In this document: piece by piece, positions 34,881-41,328 of the stretch
How positions within the stretch are numbered: the stretch's first letter is position 1
Layout of the letters: every line of letters begins with the position of its first letter
Assembly (NCBI GenBank): GCA_013214355.1
Contig: JABSSL010000108.1
Coordinates: 1 to 41,328, forward strand
Length of the DNA stretch: 41,328 nucleotides
Reading direction: 5' to 3'
Origin: Saprospiraceae bacterium
Lineage (GTDB): Bacteria; Bacteroidota; Bacteroidia; Chitinophagales; Saprospiraceae
Notes under the pieces: generated by a model
Database searches by the model: none
The model's input: only the letters and a program-made list of their open reading frames with translations
Told to the model about the DNA's origin: nothing
Made by a program: the position numbers and the translations under genes

Positions 34881-36023
34881 TTAATTCGCATTATAAGCCT
34901 TTAATCTGACCGGAATGTCAATTTCTTGACCTCTTCGGTGGACCTTTACGTTTATCACTTCTCCTACTTTGGCTCTACCAATCACTTCCTGCAGATCAGG
35001 AACACTATTGATCTTACGTTCTTCAATAGCTACAATTACATCTTGCTCTAACATCCCGGAGTATTGCGCTGAGCCCCCGTCAATCAATTCACTTACAACA
35101 ACACCCTGACTGATGTTTATGTTCAAATCCTGAGCAGCATCATCATCTAGCTCATAGATATGTACACCTAAGTAAGCTCTCTGGTAGGTTCCGTATTCAA
35201 TAATATCGTCAACGATTCGTGTAACCAAGTCTACAGGAATTGCGAAAGAATAACCTTGATAGCTACCTGAACGGGTTGCGATGGCCGTATTGATACCCAA
35301 TAATCGCCCCTGGGTATCTACCAGCGCACCACCACTATTACCTGGGTTCACAGCAGCATCTGTTTGGATGAAAGCTTCAATGGCATCGCCACCACCCAGA
35401 ATGCGAATGCTTCTTCCTTTCGCACTAATGATACCGGCCGTCACCGTTGAAGTCAAATCAAAAGGGTTACCAACGGCTAGGACCCATTCACCAACTTGAG
35501 CGGCGTCTGAATTACCAGGCTTCAAGGTGGGGAGATCATCTGCCTCAATTTTGATAACCGCAAGATCGGTTTTCTTGTCTGTTCCCACGACATCTGCTTT
35601 GAAGGTCCGATTATCGTGTAAGGTCACAGAAACTTGATCAGCACCATCAACAACATGGTTATTGGTAATGATGTACCCATCTCTGGAATAGATGACACCG
35701 GAGCCTGTCCCGCCTTTTGGCGCACCACCATCTTCAAAGAAGAAGCGGAAGGGGTTATTGGTTTGATTGGGATCGGCCTCCGTTTTAGAGGATATATGAA
35801 CAACTGCTGGAGTTGCTAAGGCGGCAGCGCCCTTAAAATCAAAAGGAGCGGTCGCCGAATTGTTATTTGCGGGTGAAGTATTAAACTTCACTTGTTGAAT
35901 AGCGGGGGTAGAGGTAGGTGAATAATTTACTGCATCTGACTTGTCGTTGATCAAATAGATTCCGCCGAGGGTAATTAGACCCCCAAAAACGCCAGCTAAT
36001 ACAGTCGAAAATAACTTTTTCAT
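34881..36023 (-). CDS. HtrA/DegP-type serine protease with one PDZ domain
   Basis: An envelope quality-control protease of 380 residues. An N-terminal hydrophobic segment (about 4-25) exports or anchors it. The trypsin-like domain has His123 (TNNHVVDG), Asp153 (KTDLAVIKI) and Ser230 (NPGNSGGALV). The single C-terminal PDZ domain begins near AYLGVHIYELDDDAA (about 285) and runs to the end. One PDZ domain makes it DegS-like rather than two-PDZ DegP. It has a -7 box upstream (36081-36088) and a terminator downstream, so it is monocistronic. Confidence 0.95.
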   Translation of the reverse strand: MKKLFSTVLAGVFGGLITLGGIYLINDKSDAVNYSPTSTPAIQQVKFNTSPANNNSATAPFDFKGAAALATPAVVHISSKTEADPNQTNNPFRFFFEDGGAPKGGTGSGVIYSRDGYIITNNHVVDGADQVSVTLHDNRTFKADVVGTDKKTDLAVIKIEADDLPTLKPGNSDAAQVGEWVLAVGNPFDLTSTVTAGIISAKGRSIRILGGGDAIEAFIQTDAAVNPGNSGGALVDTQGRLLGINTAIATRSGSYQGYSFAIPVDLVTRIVDDIIEYGTYQRAYLGVHIYELDDDAAQDLNINISQGVVVSELIDGGSAQYSGMLEQDVIVAIEERKINSVPDLQEVIGRAKVGEVINVKVHRRGQEIDIPVRLKAYNAN

Positions 36024-36080
36024 ATTTTCGTTTTATTTTCGGTTAAAAATAACAGTGGGGCATAGTCCATGCCTTGCATA

Positions 36081-36088
36081 CAAAAATA
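36081..36088 (-). promoter_or_regulatory. Bacteroidota-type -7 box of the HtrA gene
   Basis: Read on the minus strand it is TATTTTTG, a full TAnnTTTG match, 57 bp before the start codon. A TTG lies only 15 bp upstream, too close for the normal -33 spacing. Confidence 0.5.
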
Positions 36089-36150
36089 ACTACTTACCTT
36101 TACCAATGTTTATTTTGCAGATTTAGTTTAACAGGACATTAACTTAAATA

Positions 36151-36744
36151 ATGAAGGAAAGGAGGGCGGAATTACAGGGTGTGGATCTAGATCGGATACT
36201 TCAGCCTGAAACTCCACTGGAAAGACTGATTATACAAGATAAAGGATTCAGGAGAGGATTACTCTGGGGCGTGCCGAGATACGGCCATCCTGAAGGGGAA
36301 GTCTACAAGCATATCCGCGATGTTTTCGATAATATTGATCGCTTAGCGGTAGCCCAACTGGTTCGAGAGCGCCTCCGCCTCGTTGCCTTAGTTCACGATT
36401 CCTTCAAACACAAAGAGGACAAACGAAAGCCTCGAGACTGGTCCAAACACCATGGGGTACTCGCGCGCCAATTCCTTGCCCAGTATACGGATGATGAAGT
36501 AGTGCTGACCGTAACGGAAATGCACGATGAAGCCTATTACATTTGGCGCTTGAAGAAATTGTACAAGCGGGAACTAGAAGGCCAGCAAAGACTTACCAAG
36601 CTGCTAGATCGATTAGGCGATAATCTGCAACTGTTTTATTTATTCTTCAAGTGTGATACCTGCACTGGTGATAAAATCCAATCTCCACTTCGATGGTTTG
36701 AACATAATATTCAAGGAATCGAGGTCGTAGATCTCTTTGGATAG
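36151..36744 (+). CDS. HD-domain protein
   Basis: A 197-residue soluble protein with an HD-superfamily metal-binding pattern: YGHPEGEVYKHI (about 49-60), RLVALVHDSFKH (His-Asp, about 88-99), and later SKHHGVLARQFL and VTEMHDEAYYIW. The family includes metal-dependent phosphohydrolases. The substrate cannot be told, and there is no partner domain. It is monocistronic between HtrA and the second ECF sigma gene. Confidence 0.75.
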   Translation: MKERRAELQGVDLDRILQPETPLERLIIQDKGFRRGLLWGVPRYGHPEGEVYKHIRDVFDNIDRLAVAQLVRERLRLVALVHDSFKHKEDKRKPRDWSKHHGVLARQFLAQYTDDEVVLTVTEMHDEAYYIWRLKKLYKRELEGQQRLTKLLDRLGDNLQLFYLFFKCDTCTGDKIQSPLRWFEHNIQGIEVVDLFG

Positions 36745-37031
36745 ACTGCTTTAGCTTAATTTTCTTCACTCGGGAAGACCTACCCTCAGGTCGATTTTAC
36801 TTCGTGTTGGCCGCCTTTCGAAAAAAAAATAAAAAAAAAGTTTGCCCTCGGAACTTTTTATCCGCTAGGCTAGTTGGTTTGGTTGTGACTGCCTGTGAGT
36901 GTAGTACGGAAAGACAAGAGAAATCTTACTTTCCACATTACCAAGGCGTATTTCAATCATCCTTTAGTTCGATCGATGGGGCGTTAAATAAGATTTTATT
37001 TTTCAAGCCTTCGGTTCAAAACACTATATTT

Positions 37032-37622
37032 ATGATGGTAATGACAGCAGACAAAGACATCGAGCGCCGCGAACGTATTTTCGAAGAGGAATTCATGCCT
37101 CAGATTGATGCGCTATATACGTTTGCGTATCATCTGACTTATAACGAGGATGATGCAAATGATTTGGTGCAAGACACCTACTTGAAGGCCTATCGATTTA
37201 TCGACAATTACATCGAAGGGACAAATGCGAAAGCCTGGTTGTTCAAGATTCTAAAGAATGCTTTTATCAATCAGTACCGCAAACGTACCAAACAGCCTAC
37301 TCGTGTAGACTACGAAGAGGTGATCAACTTCCACGAGGAAGAAGATACCAACTATTCTAGCTACATGGACATGCGCGAGGAAATGTTCCAAGCCATGATG
37401 GGCGATGAGGTGACAAATGCGATTAACGCTTTGCCAGTTGATTTCCGCGTTGTAATTTTGCTTTGCGATATTGAAGGCTTCACCTATGAGGAAATTGCGA
37501 AGATCGTGGATATCCCAATAGGAACGGTACGCTCAAGATTGCACCGAGCAAGAAATATGCTCAAGGTAGAATTGCGTAATTATGCTGCTTCCCTGGGATA
37601 CCAGGATAAGCGTTCGAAATAA
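37032..37622 (+). CDS. ECF-type RNA polymerase sigma factor
   Basis: A sigma factor of about 194-197 residues. Region 2 (about 20-95) has FEEEFMPQIDALYTFAYHLT and DLVQDTYLKAYRFIDNY, then AKAWLFKILKNAFINQYRKR. Region 4 (about 130-185) has INALPVDFRVVILLCDIEGF, TYEEIAKIVDIPIGTVRSRL and HRARNMLK. The frame is open upstream to 36804, but that part is compositionally unlike coding sequence. Met codons at 37032, 37035 and 37041 are all possible. A -7-like TATATTTA (37025-37032) overlaps the first, which favours 37041 and a nearly leaderless mRNA. A small anti-sigma-like gene follows. Confidence 0.93.
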   Translation: MMVMTADKDIERRERIFEEEFMPQIDALYTFAYHLTYNEDDANDLVQDTYLKAYRFIDNYIEGTNAKAWLFKILKNAFINQYRKRTKQPTRVDYEEVINFHEEEDTNYSSYMDMREEMFQAMMGDEVTNAINALPVDFRVVILLCDIEGFTYEEIAKIVDIPIGTVRSRLHRARNMLKVELRNYAASLGYQDKRSK

Positions 37623-37918
37623 TATATTTTATAACCAAAAGCTATTTAGCTTTTCCCCAAGAAGCCTGCCCGGCGCCTTTTTCTCTGACTAAAAGTTTGT
37701 TGTAAAAATTATCCTTTCGGAGGAAAAGGGGCGGGCGGGCTTCATTTAGACGAGAAATGTCACGCATCGGTACATTTCAAAAATTTTAGCGCCATGTTAC
37801 CAAACAACTTATTTAACGATCCGTGTAATGCTTTTCCCAGACCTTTTGGTGGAAGTTGTGCAGCGATTGGTTTCGGTGGCAGCGCATTGGGACACTAAAT
37901 AGTCAAAAAAGTAAAGCC
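37623..37918 (+). other. Region between the ECF sigma and anti-sigma-like genes: long hairpin and tiny frame
   Basis: A long GC-rich inverted repeat runs from 37661-37681 to 37724-37743, starting GAAGCCTGCCCG opposite CGGGCGGGCTTC (one G-U pair), with about 20 paired bases and a 42-nt apical part that includes TCCTTTCGGAGGA. A small open frame of 34 codons follows at 37794-37898 (MLPNNLFNDPCNAF...). The hairpin has no T-run after it, so it is not a classical terminator. Confidence 0.55.
37794..37898 (+). CDS. Possible 34-residue peptide
   Basis: The short frame begins MLPNNLFNDPCNAFPRP and is rich in Gly, Ala and Phe with two cysteines; it ends GGSALGH. It lies between the ECF sigma gene and the anti-sigma-like gene, 20 bp before the latter. 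No family is recognised and there is no strong ribosome-binding site. It is kept only because of its position. Confidence 0.2.
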   Translation: MLPNNLFNDPCNAFPRPFGGSCAAIGFGGSALGH

Positions 37919-38161
37919 ATGAGAGATCAAAATTATCTGGACCTGGTCAAAAAAGTAACCATGTACTTAGATAATGAGTTAAGCGAGAAGGAAGAAAGAG
38001 CGCTACTCAGTGAAATAAAAGCTAATCCTGCCTACCTAAAAGTCCTCAGCCGGGAAAAATCCTTCAGAGAATTTATTAAGACCAAGATTCACCGCCGTAA
38101 ACCCTCTCCCGCTTTAATTGAGTCTATCAAGGATAAAATCCGAACTTCCTCACCGGTTTAA
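37919..38161 (+). CDS. Small anti-sigma-factor-like protein
   Basis: An 80-residue, entirely cytoplasmic, mostly helical protein. It contains VTMYLDNELSEKEERALLSE (about 13-33), which resembles the core helix of zinc-binding anti-sigma domains (zf-HC2: a YLDGELS-type motif) but lacks the histidine/cysteine ligands. It follows the ECF sigma gene in the same direction, the usual place for an anti-sigma factor. I start at ATG 37919; the frame is open further up but without a better start. Function is inferred from position and similarity. Confidence 0.65.
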   Translation: MRDQNYLDLVKKVTMYLDNELSEKEERALLSEIKANPAYLKVLSREKSFREFIKTKIHRRKPSPALIESIKDKIRTSSPV

Positions 38162-38631
38162 CACACCTATCCTACATACAAAATCCTATTATCTCTTGTG
38201 GCTTGCTGCTTGACACAGCAGTAGCACTTTATGCCTATTGTTGACTATTCTGACAATTCTTGTAGACCAGACAAGAATTGTCAGAATTAAACTGCTCCAT
38301 TCCGACCTGCTACATTTGAGGTCGTAACTCCTATCGTTTTGCACCTAAATCAAACCTAAAGCACTTATACAACGTTTTAATAGTACGGGAACATGCCAGA
38401 GGATGAGCTCCTTGTGGTTTGGATATAGAATAGGGTAGTGTTCTCTTGTACCATTGGTTTTATTCTCCTCCTCGTCTGCTAGTTCACAGCAGGTTTTTCC
38501 CTAGATAATTATTTATTAAAAGGTTACTTATAGAAGCTTTGGTGTAGCCATGTCTCAAAACAGGACCGAAATGAACCCTGGATTGAGTAAACCAGTATAT
38601 CTATATTGAATACCCAAAAAACATTACTTCC
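38162..38631. repeat. Gene-free stretch with a perfect 17-bp hairpin
   Basis: ATTCTGACAATTCTTGT (38247-38263) is exactly complementary to 38271-38287 with a 7-nt loop (AGACCAG). No T-run follows, so it is not a standard terminator. The rest of the 470 bp holds no gene I can support. Confidence 0.75.
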
Positions 38632-39150
38632 ATGAGCGAAGCACCCAATATTACTATCAATCAGTCCGTCGCCATTCTGGTAGATGGAAACAACATAGAA
38701 CTAAGTTTGCATAGTTTGGTTGGCGATAAAAATGCTATGATCAATTTTGATACTCTGATTCCCAAACTATTGGATAATCGAGGCCTAAGCAGAATGATCT
38801 ATTTCCGCGAAGGAAAGAGTATTTCCACCAAATTGGCAGAGCGACTACATAGCCACTATCACGGCTCCGTCACACCTTGCTACAAATCCGCAGATATCCC
38901 CTTAACCATTAAGGCGACCCAGATCGCTCCTAAGGTGGATACAATCATCATCCTTTCTGGAGATGCAGATTACGTGGAACTAGTACGTCACCTCAAGTCA
39001 GAAGGGGTGCGAGTGGAGATTGCAGCTGTGGAAAAAAATACTGCCGCTATCCTGAAGGAAGAGGCAGATTACTTTACGGCTATTACCAAAGAAGATTGTT
39101 TCATCTTTAAACATCATAAAGGAGCTAAATCCTCTAGCCGAAAGAAATAG
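38632..39150 (+). CDS. NYN-domain protein (LabA/DUF88-like, PIN-fold)
   Basis: A 172-residue protein of the NYN family, whose PIN-like fold is usually a metal-dependent ribonuclease. The acidic motif ILVDGNNIE carries Asp18. The second acidic motif is IIILSGDADYVELVRHLKSE (about 108-127), followed by GVRVEIAAVEKN. The tail is lysine-rich. No partner domain is present. Its target is unknown. It converges on the esterase gene, 13 bp between stops. Confidence 0.92.
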   Translation: MSEAPNITINQSVAILVDGNNIELSLHSLVGDKNAMINFDTLIPKLLDNRGLSRMIYFREGKSISTKLAERLHSHYHGSVTPCYKSADIPLTIKATQIAPKVDTIIILSGDADYVELVRHLKSEGVRVEIAAVEKNTAAILKEEADYFTAITKEDCFIFKHHKGAKSSSRKK

Positions 39151-39163
39151 CTCCAGGAAGGAA

Positions 39164-40924
39164 CTATTTAATGAAATCCCGGGCTTTCAAAAAGGCAATT
39201 TGTTCTGCTAATGCTAATTGAGAGATTTCTGGATCAGGCATGGGCATGCCGGTATCATCTAGATGAGAGGGCGTGAAGATATGTCCACAATCCTCGTAGA
39301 TCTTCAACTGACAATCGTAGCCCAAGGCATCCATCTTATTTTTATACTGTTCGGCAAATGGGGTAGGGGTGACCCGGTCGGTTCGCCCTTGTAGAATGAG
39401 TGTAGGAGGAATTTGCATCCCTCTATCCAGGTTTTCTAGGGCAGATAAATGACTAGCATTAATGCCTTCATGTAGTAGGCTTTTGAAGTAGCCATCCTGT
39501 GTATCTATTGCCGGTGAAACTAGGACTAAGGCATTGGGCACTGAGTTTTCTTGGCCATCCGTATCTTCTTGCACGACACTAATCGAGGAAATCAGATGCC
39601 CTCCCGCGGACAAACCTTTTCCTACAATCCTGTTTTTGTCAATACTCAAGGAAACCGCATGCTTTCTGATCCAACGGATGGCATCTCGCGTATCTTCCAT
39701 GGCCTCTAGGGGCGTGATATCTGCCCGATTCGACAGGCGATATTCTATGGCTATTCCGATCATGCCATGCTCAGCGGCGTGTTCAGCACTGCCGAAGGTC
39801 CAATCGGCGTGCCCGGCTTGCCAGCCACCACCATGGAAGGCTGCCAAGACTGGATAGCTCAGCTTGGGATCAAAGTTTTTGGGTTTAAAGATGTGAGCTT
39901 CCAATTGAAGATCCTTTGCCGTCTTATACACTTGTATTTCATGCCCTTCTCTCTCCTCCAAGAGCTCAGCTTCTAAAGTCTTTGCCTCTTGACAGACCGC
40001 TTCTGTTTGACAAGTCGAGATAAAATCTTGTAAGTACTCACTGCCGTTGATCCAGGTGTATTGCTCGAGGTGATCCTTGATGAATTGGAAGGACCAGTAA
40101 TCTCTTAAAGCTGTACTCTTAAATTGCTGTGTTATGAAGTCGAGGGTAGTTTCTAGCTGAATTTTGCCAAGGTAGGTAGAGGAGTCTTGTTGGACTTCCA
40201 TTTGTTTATTGATTTTTATGGTAAACCAAGTTCTCAAACATTTTTGGTAGGTGTCTAGGGTAAGGAACTCTGGACGATCCACGGCGGCCTCTACACGCTT
40301 CATAAGTGCTTCATTTGGAGCGACTTTGCTGCCAGTAAATCGCTCGTGCCATTCTGGATAGCGCAGTAGTATTCGATCAAAACTGTAGTCAATAGAAGCA
40401 TTGTTGACCTTGATGAAGGCTTGAGAAATTGTCTGCGTGGACCGTGCCATGTTGGAGAGGTAAACTCCTTTGACGGAATCTATGACTTGGAAGAAGGCGG
40501 TTTCTGATTGACTGTGGATGCGATACCAATTATCGCTCAAGTACTTCTCCACTTCCGTACTAATACCCTTTTCGGATAGTAAATAGTTGTTTTCCTGAGA
40601 TAGGTCGCCTTGAAAGGAAATGGAATCTTCACCAATAGTGATTTCCAAGCCTTTACCTGGTTCCAAGAATAGTTCATAATCCTCTTCGTCGATATTGAGT
40701 CGAAGGATGGTGCTAAATTCCAGCTTCTGTGCAAGGATGAAAGGAGGGGCTTCATTCATATTGATCTCCTGATCACCTAGTGCAATCCGATTGATGGGGC
40801 GGGCGGCATGGATAGTGAGGGTACTAATTTGTTCTTGTAGTGCTTGCTGCTGGCAGGAGGTGAAAATAAGTGATAGTAGGAGTAACGGCAGTACAGTTTT
40901 AGGCATAGCGTTTTTATTAGGCAT
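39164..40924 (-). CDS. Lipoprotein with N-terminal unknown region and C-terminal esterase domain
   Basis: A 586-residue lipoprotein; LLLLSLIFTSC places the lipid on Cys24. Met7 is an alternative start. The C-terminal ~250 residues form an alpha/beta-hydrolase of the esterase/lipase (BD-FAE/HSL-like) type: oxyanion AAFHGGGWQAGH (about 361-372), nucleophile Ser439 in GKGLSAGGHL, the acid Asp in LQGRTDRVTP, and the His in YEDCGHIFTP. The N-terminal 330 residues resemble the lead-in domain of Bacteroidota thioredoxin-like lipoproteins (DYELFLEPGKGLEITIGEDS, FQGD, then helices), not a known esterase partner. Such a fusion is unusual. The substrate is unknown. Confidence 0.82.
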   Translation of the reverse strand: MPNKNAMPKTVLPLLLLSLIFTSCQQQALQEQISTLTIHAARPINRIALGDQEINMNEAPPFILAQKLEFSTILRLNIDEEDYELFLEPGKGLEITIGEDSISFQGDLSQENNYLLSEKGISTEVEKYLSDNWYRIHSQSETAFFQVIDSVKGVYLSNMARSTQTISQAFIKVNNASIDYSFDRILLRYPEWHERFTGSKVAPNEALMKRVEAAVDRPEFLTLDTYQKCLRTWFTIKINKQMEVQQDSSTYLGKIQLETTLDFITQQFKSTALRDYWSFQFIKDHLEQYTWINGSEYLQDFISTCQTEAVCQEAKTLEAELLEEREGHEIQVYKTAKDLQLEAHIFKPKNFDPKLSYPVLAAFHGGGWQAGHADWTFGSAEHAAEHGMIGIAIEYRLSNRADITPLEAMEDTRDAIRWIRKHAVSLSIDKNRIVGKGLSAGGHLISSISVVQEDTDGQENSVPNALVLVSPAIDTQDGYFKSLLHEGINASHLSALENLDRGMQIPPTLILQGRTDRVTPTPFAEQYKNKMDALGYDCQLKIYEDCGHIFTPSHLDDTGMPMPDPEISQLALAEQIAFLKARDFIK

Positions 40925-41328
40925 TTGAAATTAAACTAGGTGACTATGCACCTATGAGGGAGAAATTTAGAGGTGGTTTTCAGCGCAATTATGAGTGGTC
41001 CAGATTCGGAATATCATACTTGTCAACCATGAGATCGATTCAAACTGTCGAAATGTTACAGCTCCCGCTAATTTATTTTAGGCAAGGACATTTTAATCGC
41101 TGTCATTGCTGGAGGAGCTTAGAATTTGAGAGGCGTGGGTGAAAATCTATTTGGCATCTAGCCAGGCCCGCAACAACGGCTAGGGAGGTCGGTGGCTGGC
41201 GGAGATTTAAACCGCCAACTATGACTGGAGAGATCACAACTCACAAAAATCGGCAAAGCGCTTGGCAAGAAAACACCCGCCAGGCCCGTGTTGGTGTTTT
41301 CCACCAACACAATGGGAGCCAAGGATAG
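40925..41328. other. Gene-free window end with overlapping inverted repeats
   Basis: No gene is supported. GCCAGGCCCG occurs twice (41161-41170 and 41279-41288). GTGTTGGTG (41288-41296) pairs with CACCAACAC (41302-41310), and GAAAACACC (41269-41277) pairs with GGTGTTTTC (41293-41301), so two alternative hairpins compete. TGGCGG/CCGCCA adds a third stem at 41197-41217. The window ends inside this repeat-rich stretch. Confidence 0.5.

Noticed and set aside
36804-37031. N-terminal extension of the ECF sigma factor
   Set aside because: It begins in an A-run, looks non-coding, and a promoter-like box lies just before the Met codons at 37032-37041.
37759-37768. TGTCACGCAT, a further copy of the sigma promoter's first box
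   Set aside because: No TTATAA-like box follows at 16-17 bp, so it is probably a chance match.
38247-38287. 17-bp hairpin as a transcription terminator
   Set aside because: No T-run on either strand; reported as an unexplained repeat instead.
40954-41142. 62-codon plus-strand frame at the right end
   Set aside because: No family, odd composition, no start signals and it lies in a repeat-rich gap.
1-41328. CRISPR arrays, tRNA/rRNA genes, transposases, integrase or plasmid genes
   Set aside because: None seen on reading both strands by eye; the CHAT gene is therefore not part of a visible CRISPR locus.

Overview
The window is a chromosomal stretch of a Bacteroidota bacterium, most likely a member of the Saprospiria (Lewinella/Haliscomenobacter-like). 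The support is a SusC/SusD pair, a type IX secretion (T9SS) sorting domain on a subtilase, many lipoproteins with a Bacteroidota-style signal, TAnnTTTG-type -7 promoter boxes, weak Shine-Dalgarno sequences, and the gene order rplM-rpsI-rpsB-tsf-pyrH. No rRNA, tRNA, CRISPR array, transposase or prophage block was seen. Exact genus is inference.

Layout. 1-4.9 kb: SusC/SusD outer-membrane uptake pair. 5.1-7.5 kb: 7TMR-DISM/PAS sensor histidine kinase. 7.5-8.6 kb: a small beta-barrel protein and a lipoprotein carrying a T9SS-like C-terminal module. 8.7-13.5 kb: PlsC-type acyltransferase, 1-Cys peroxiredoxin, NarL-type response regulator, vanadium-haloperoxidase-like PAP2 lipoprotein and a WD40 protein. 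13.5-18 kb: stand-alone NUMOD4/HNH protein, DUF1697 protein and a large M16 peptidase. 18-24.7 kb: the most interesting segment (below). 24.7-29.8 kb: M14 carboxypeptidase overlapping a hemolysin III-type membrane protein, then an uncharacterised 826-aa lipoprotein. 30-33.6 kb: ribosomal/translation genes rplM, rpsI, rpsB, tsf and pyrH with a structured leader and two strong terminators. 33.7-41.3 kb: a GG-motif small peptide, ComF, HtrA/DegP protease, an HD-domain protein, a second ECF sigma factor with a small anti-sigma-like protein, a NYN-domain protein and an esterase-like lipoprotein.

The candidate undescribed system lies at 18045-24673. A sigma-70-family factor and a single-pass TPR protein (placed like an anti-sigma factor) are transcribed leftward. 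A T9SS-exported subtilase and a signal-peptide-bearing, membrane-anchored TPR-CHAT protease are transcribed rightward. The 429-bp intergenic region holds three copies of one non-housekeeping promoter (TGTCACGwTT, then TTATAA, with 16-17 bp between GTCACG and TTATAA). One copy fires at the sigma gene, one at the subtilase, and the third at nothing annotated. About 70 bp after that third promoter's -10 box stands a textbook intrinsic terminator, so the third unit looks like a small RNA of about 94 nt. Its unpaired middle is perfectly complementary over 12 nt to the sigma mRNA just before the start codon, and over 11 nt to codons 3-6 of the subtilase mRNA. The reading is a self-activating sigma regulon with a built-in sRNA brake, driving a cell-surface and periplasmic protease pair. 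The sequence elements are seen directly; the regulatory logic is inference.
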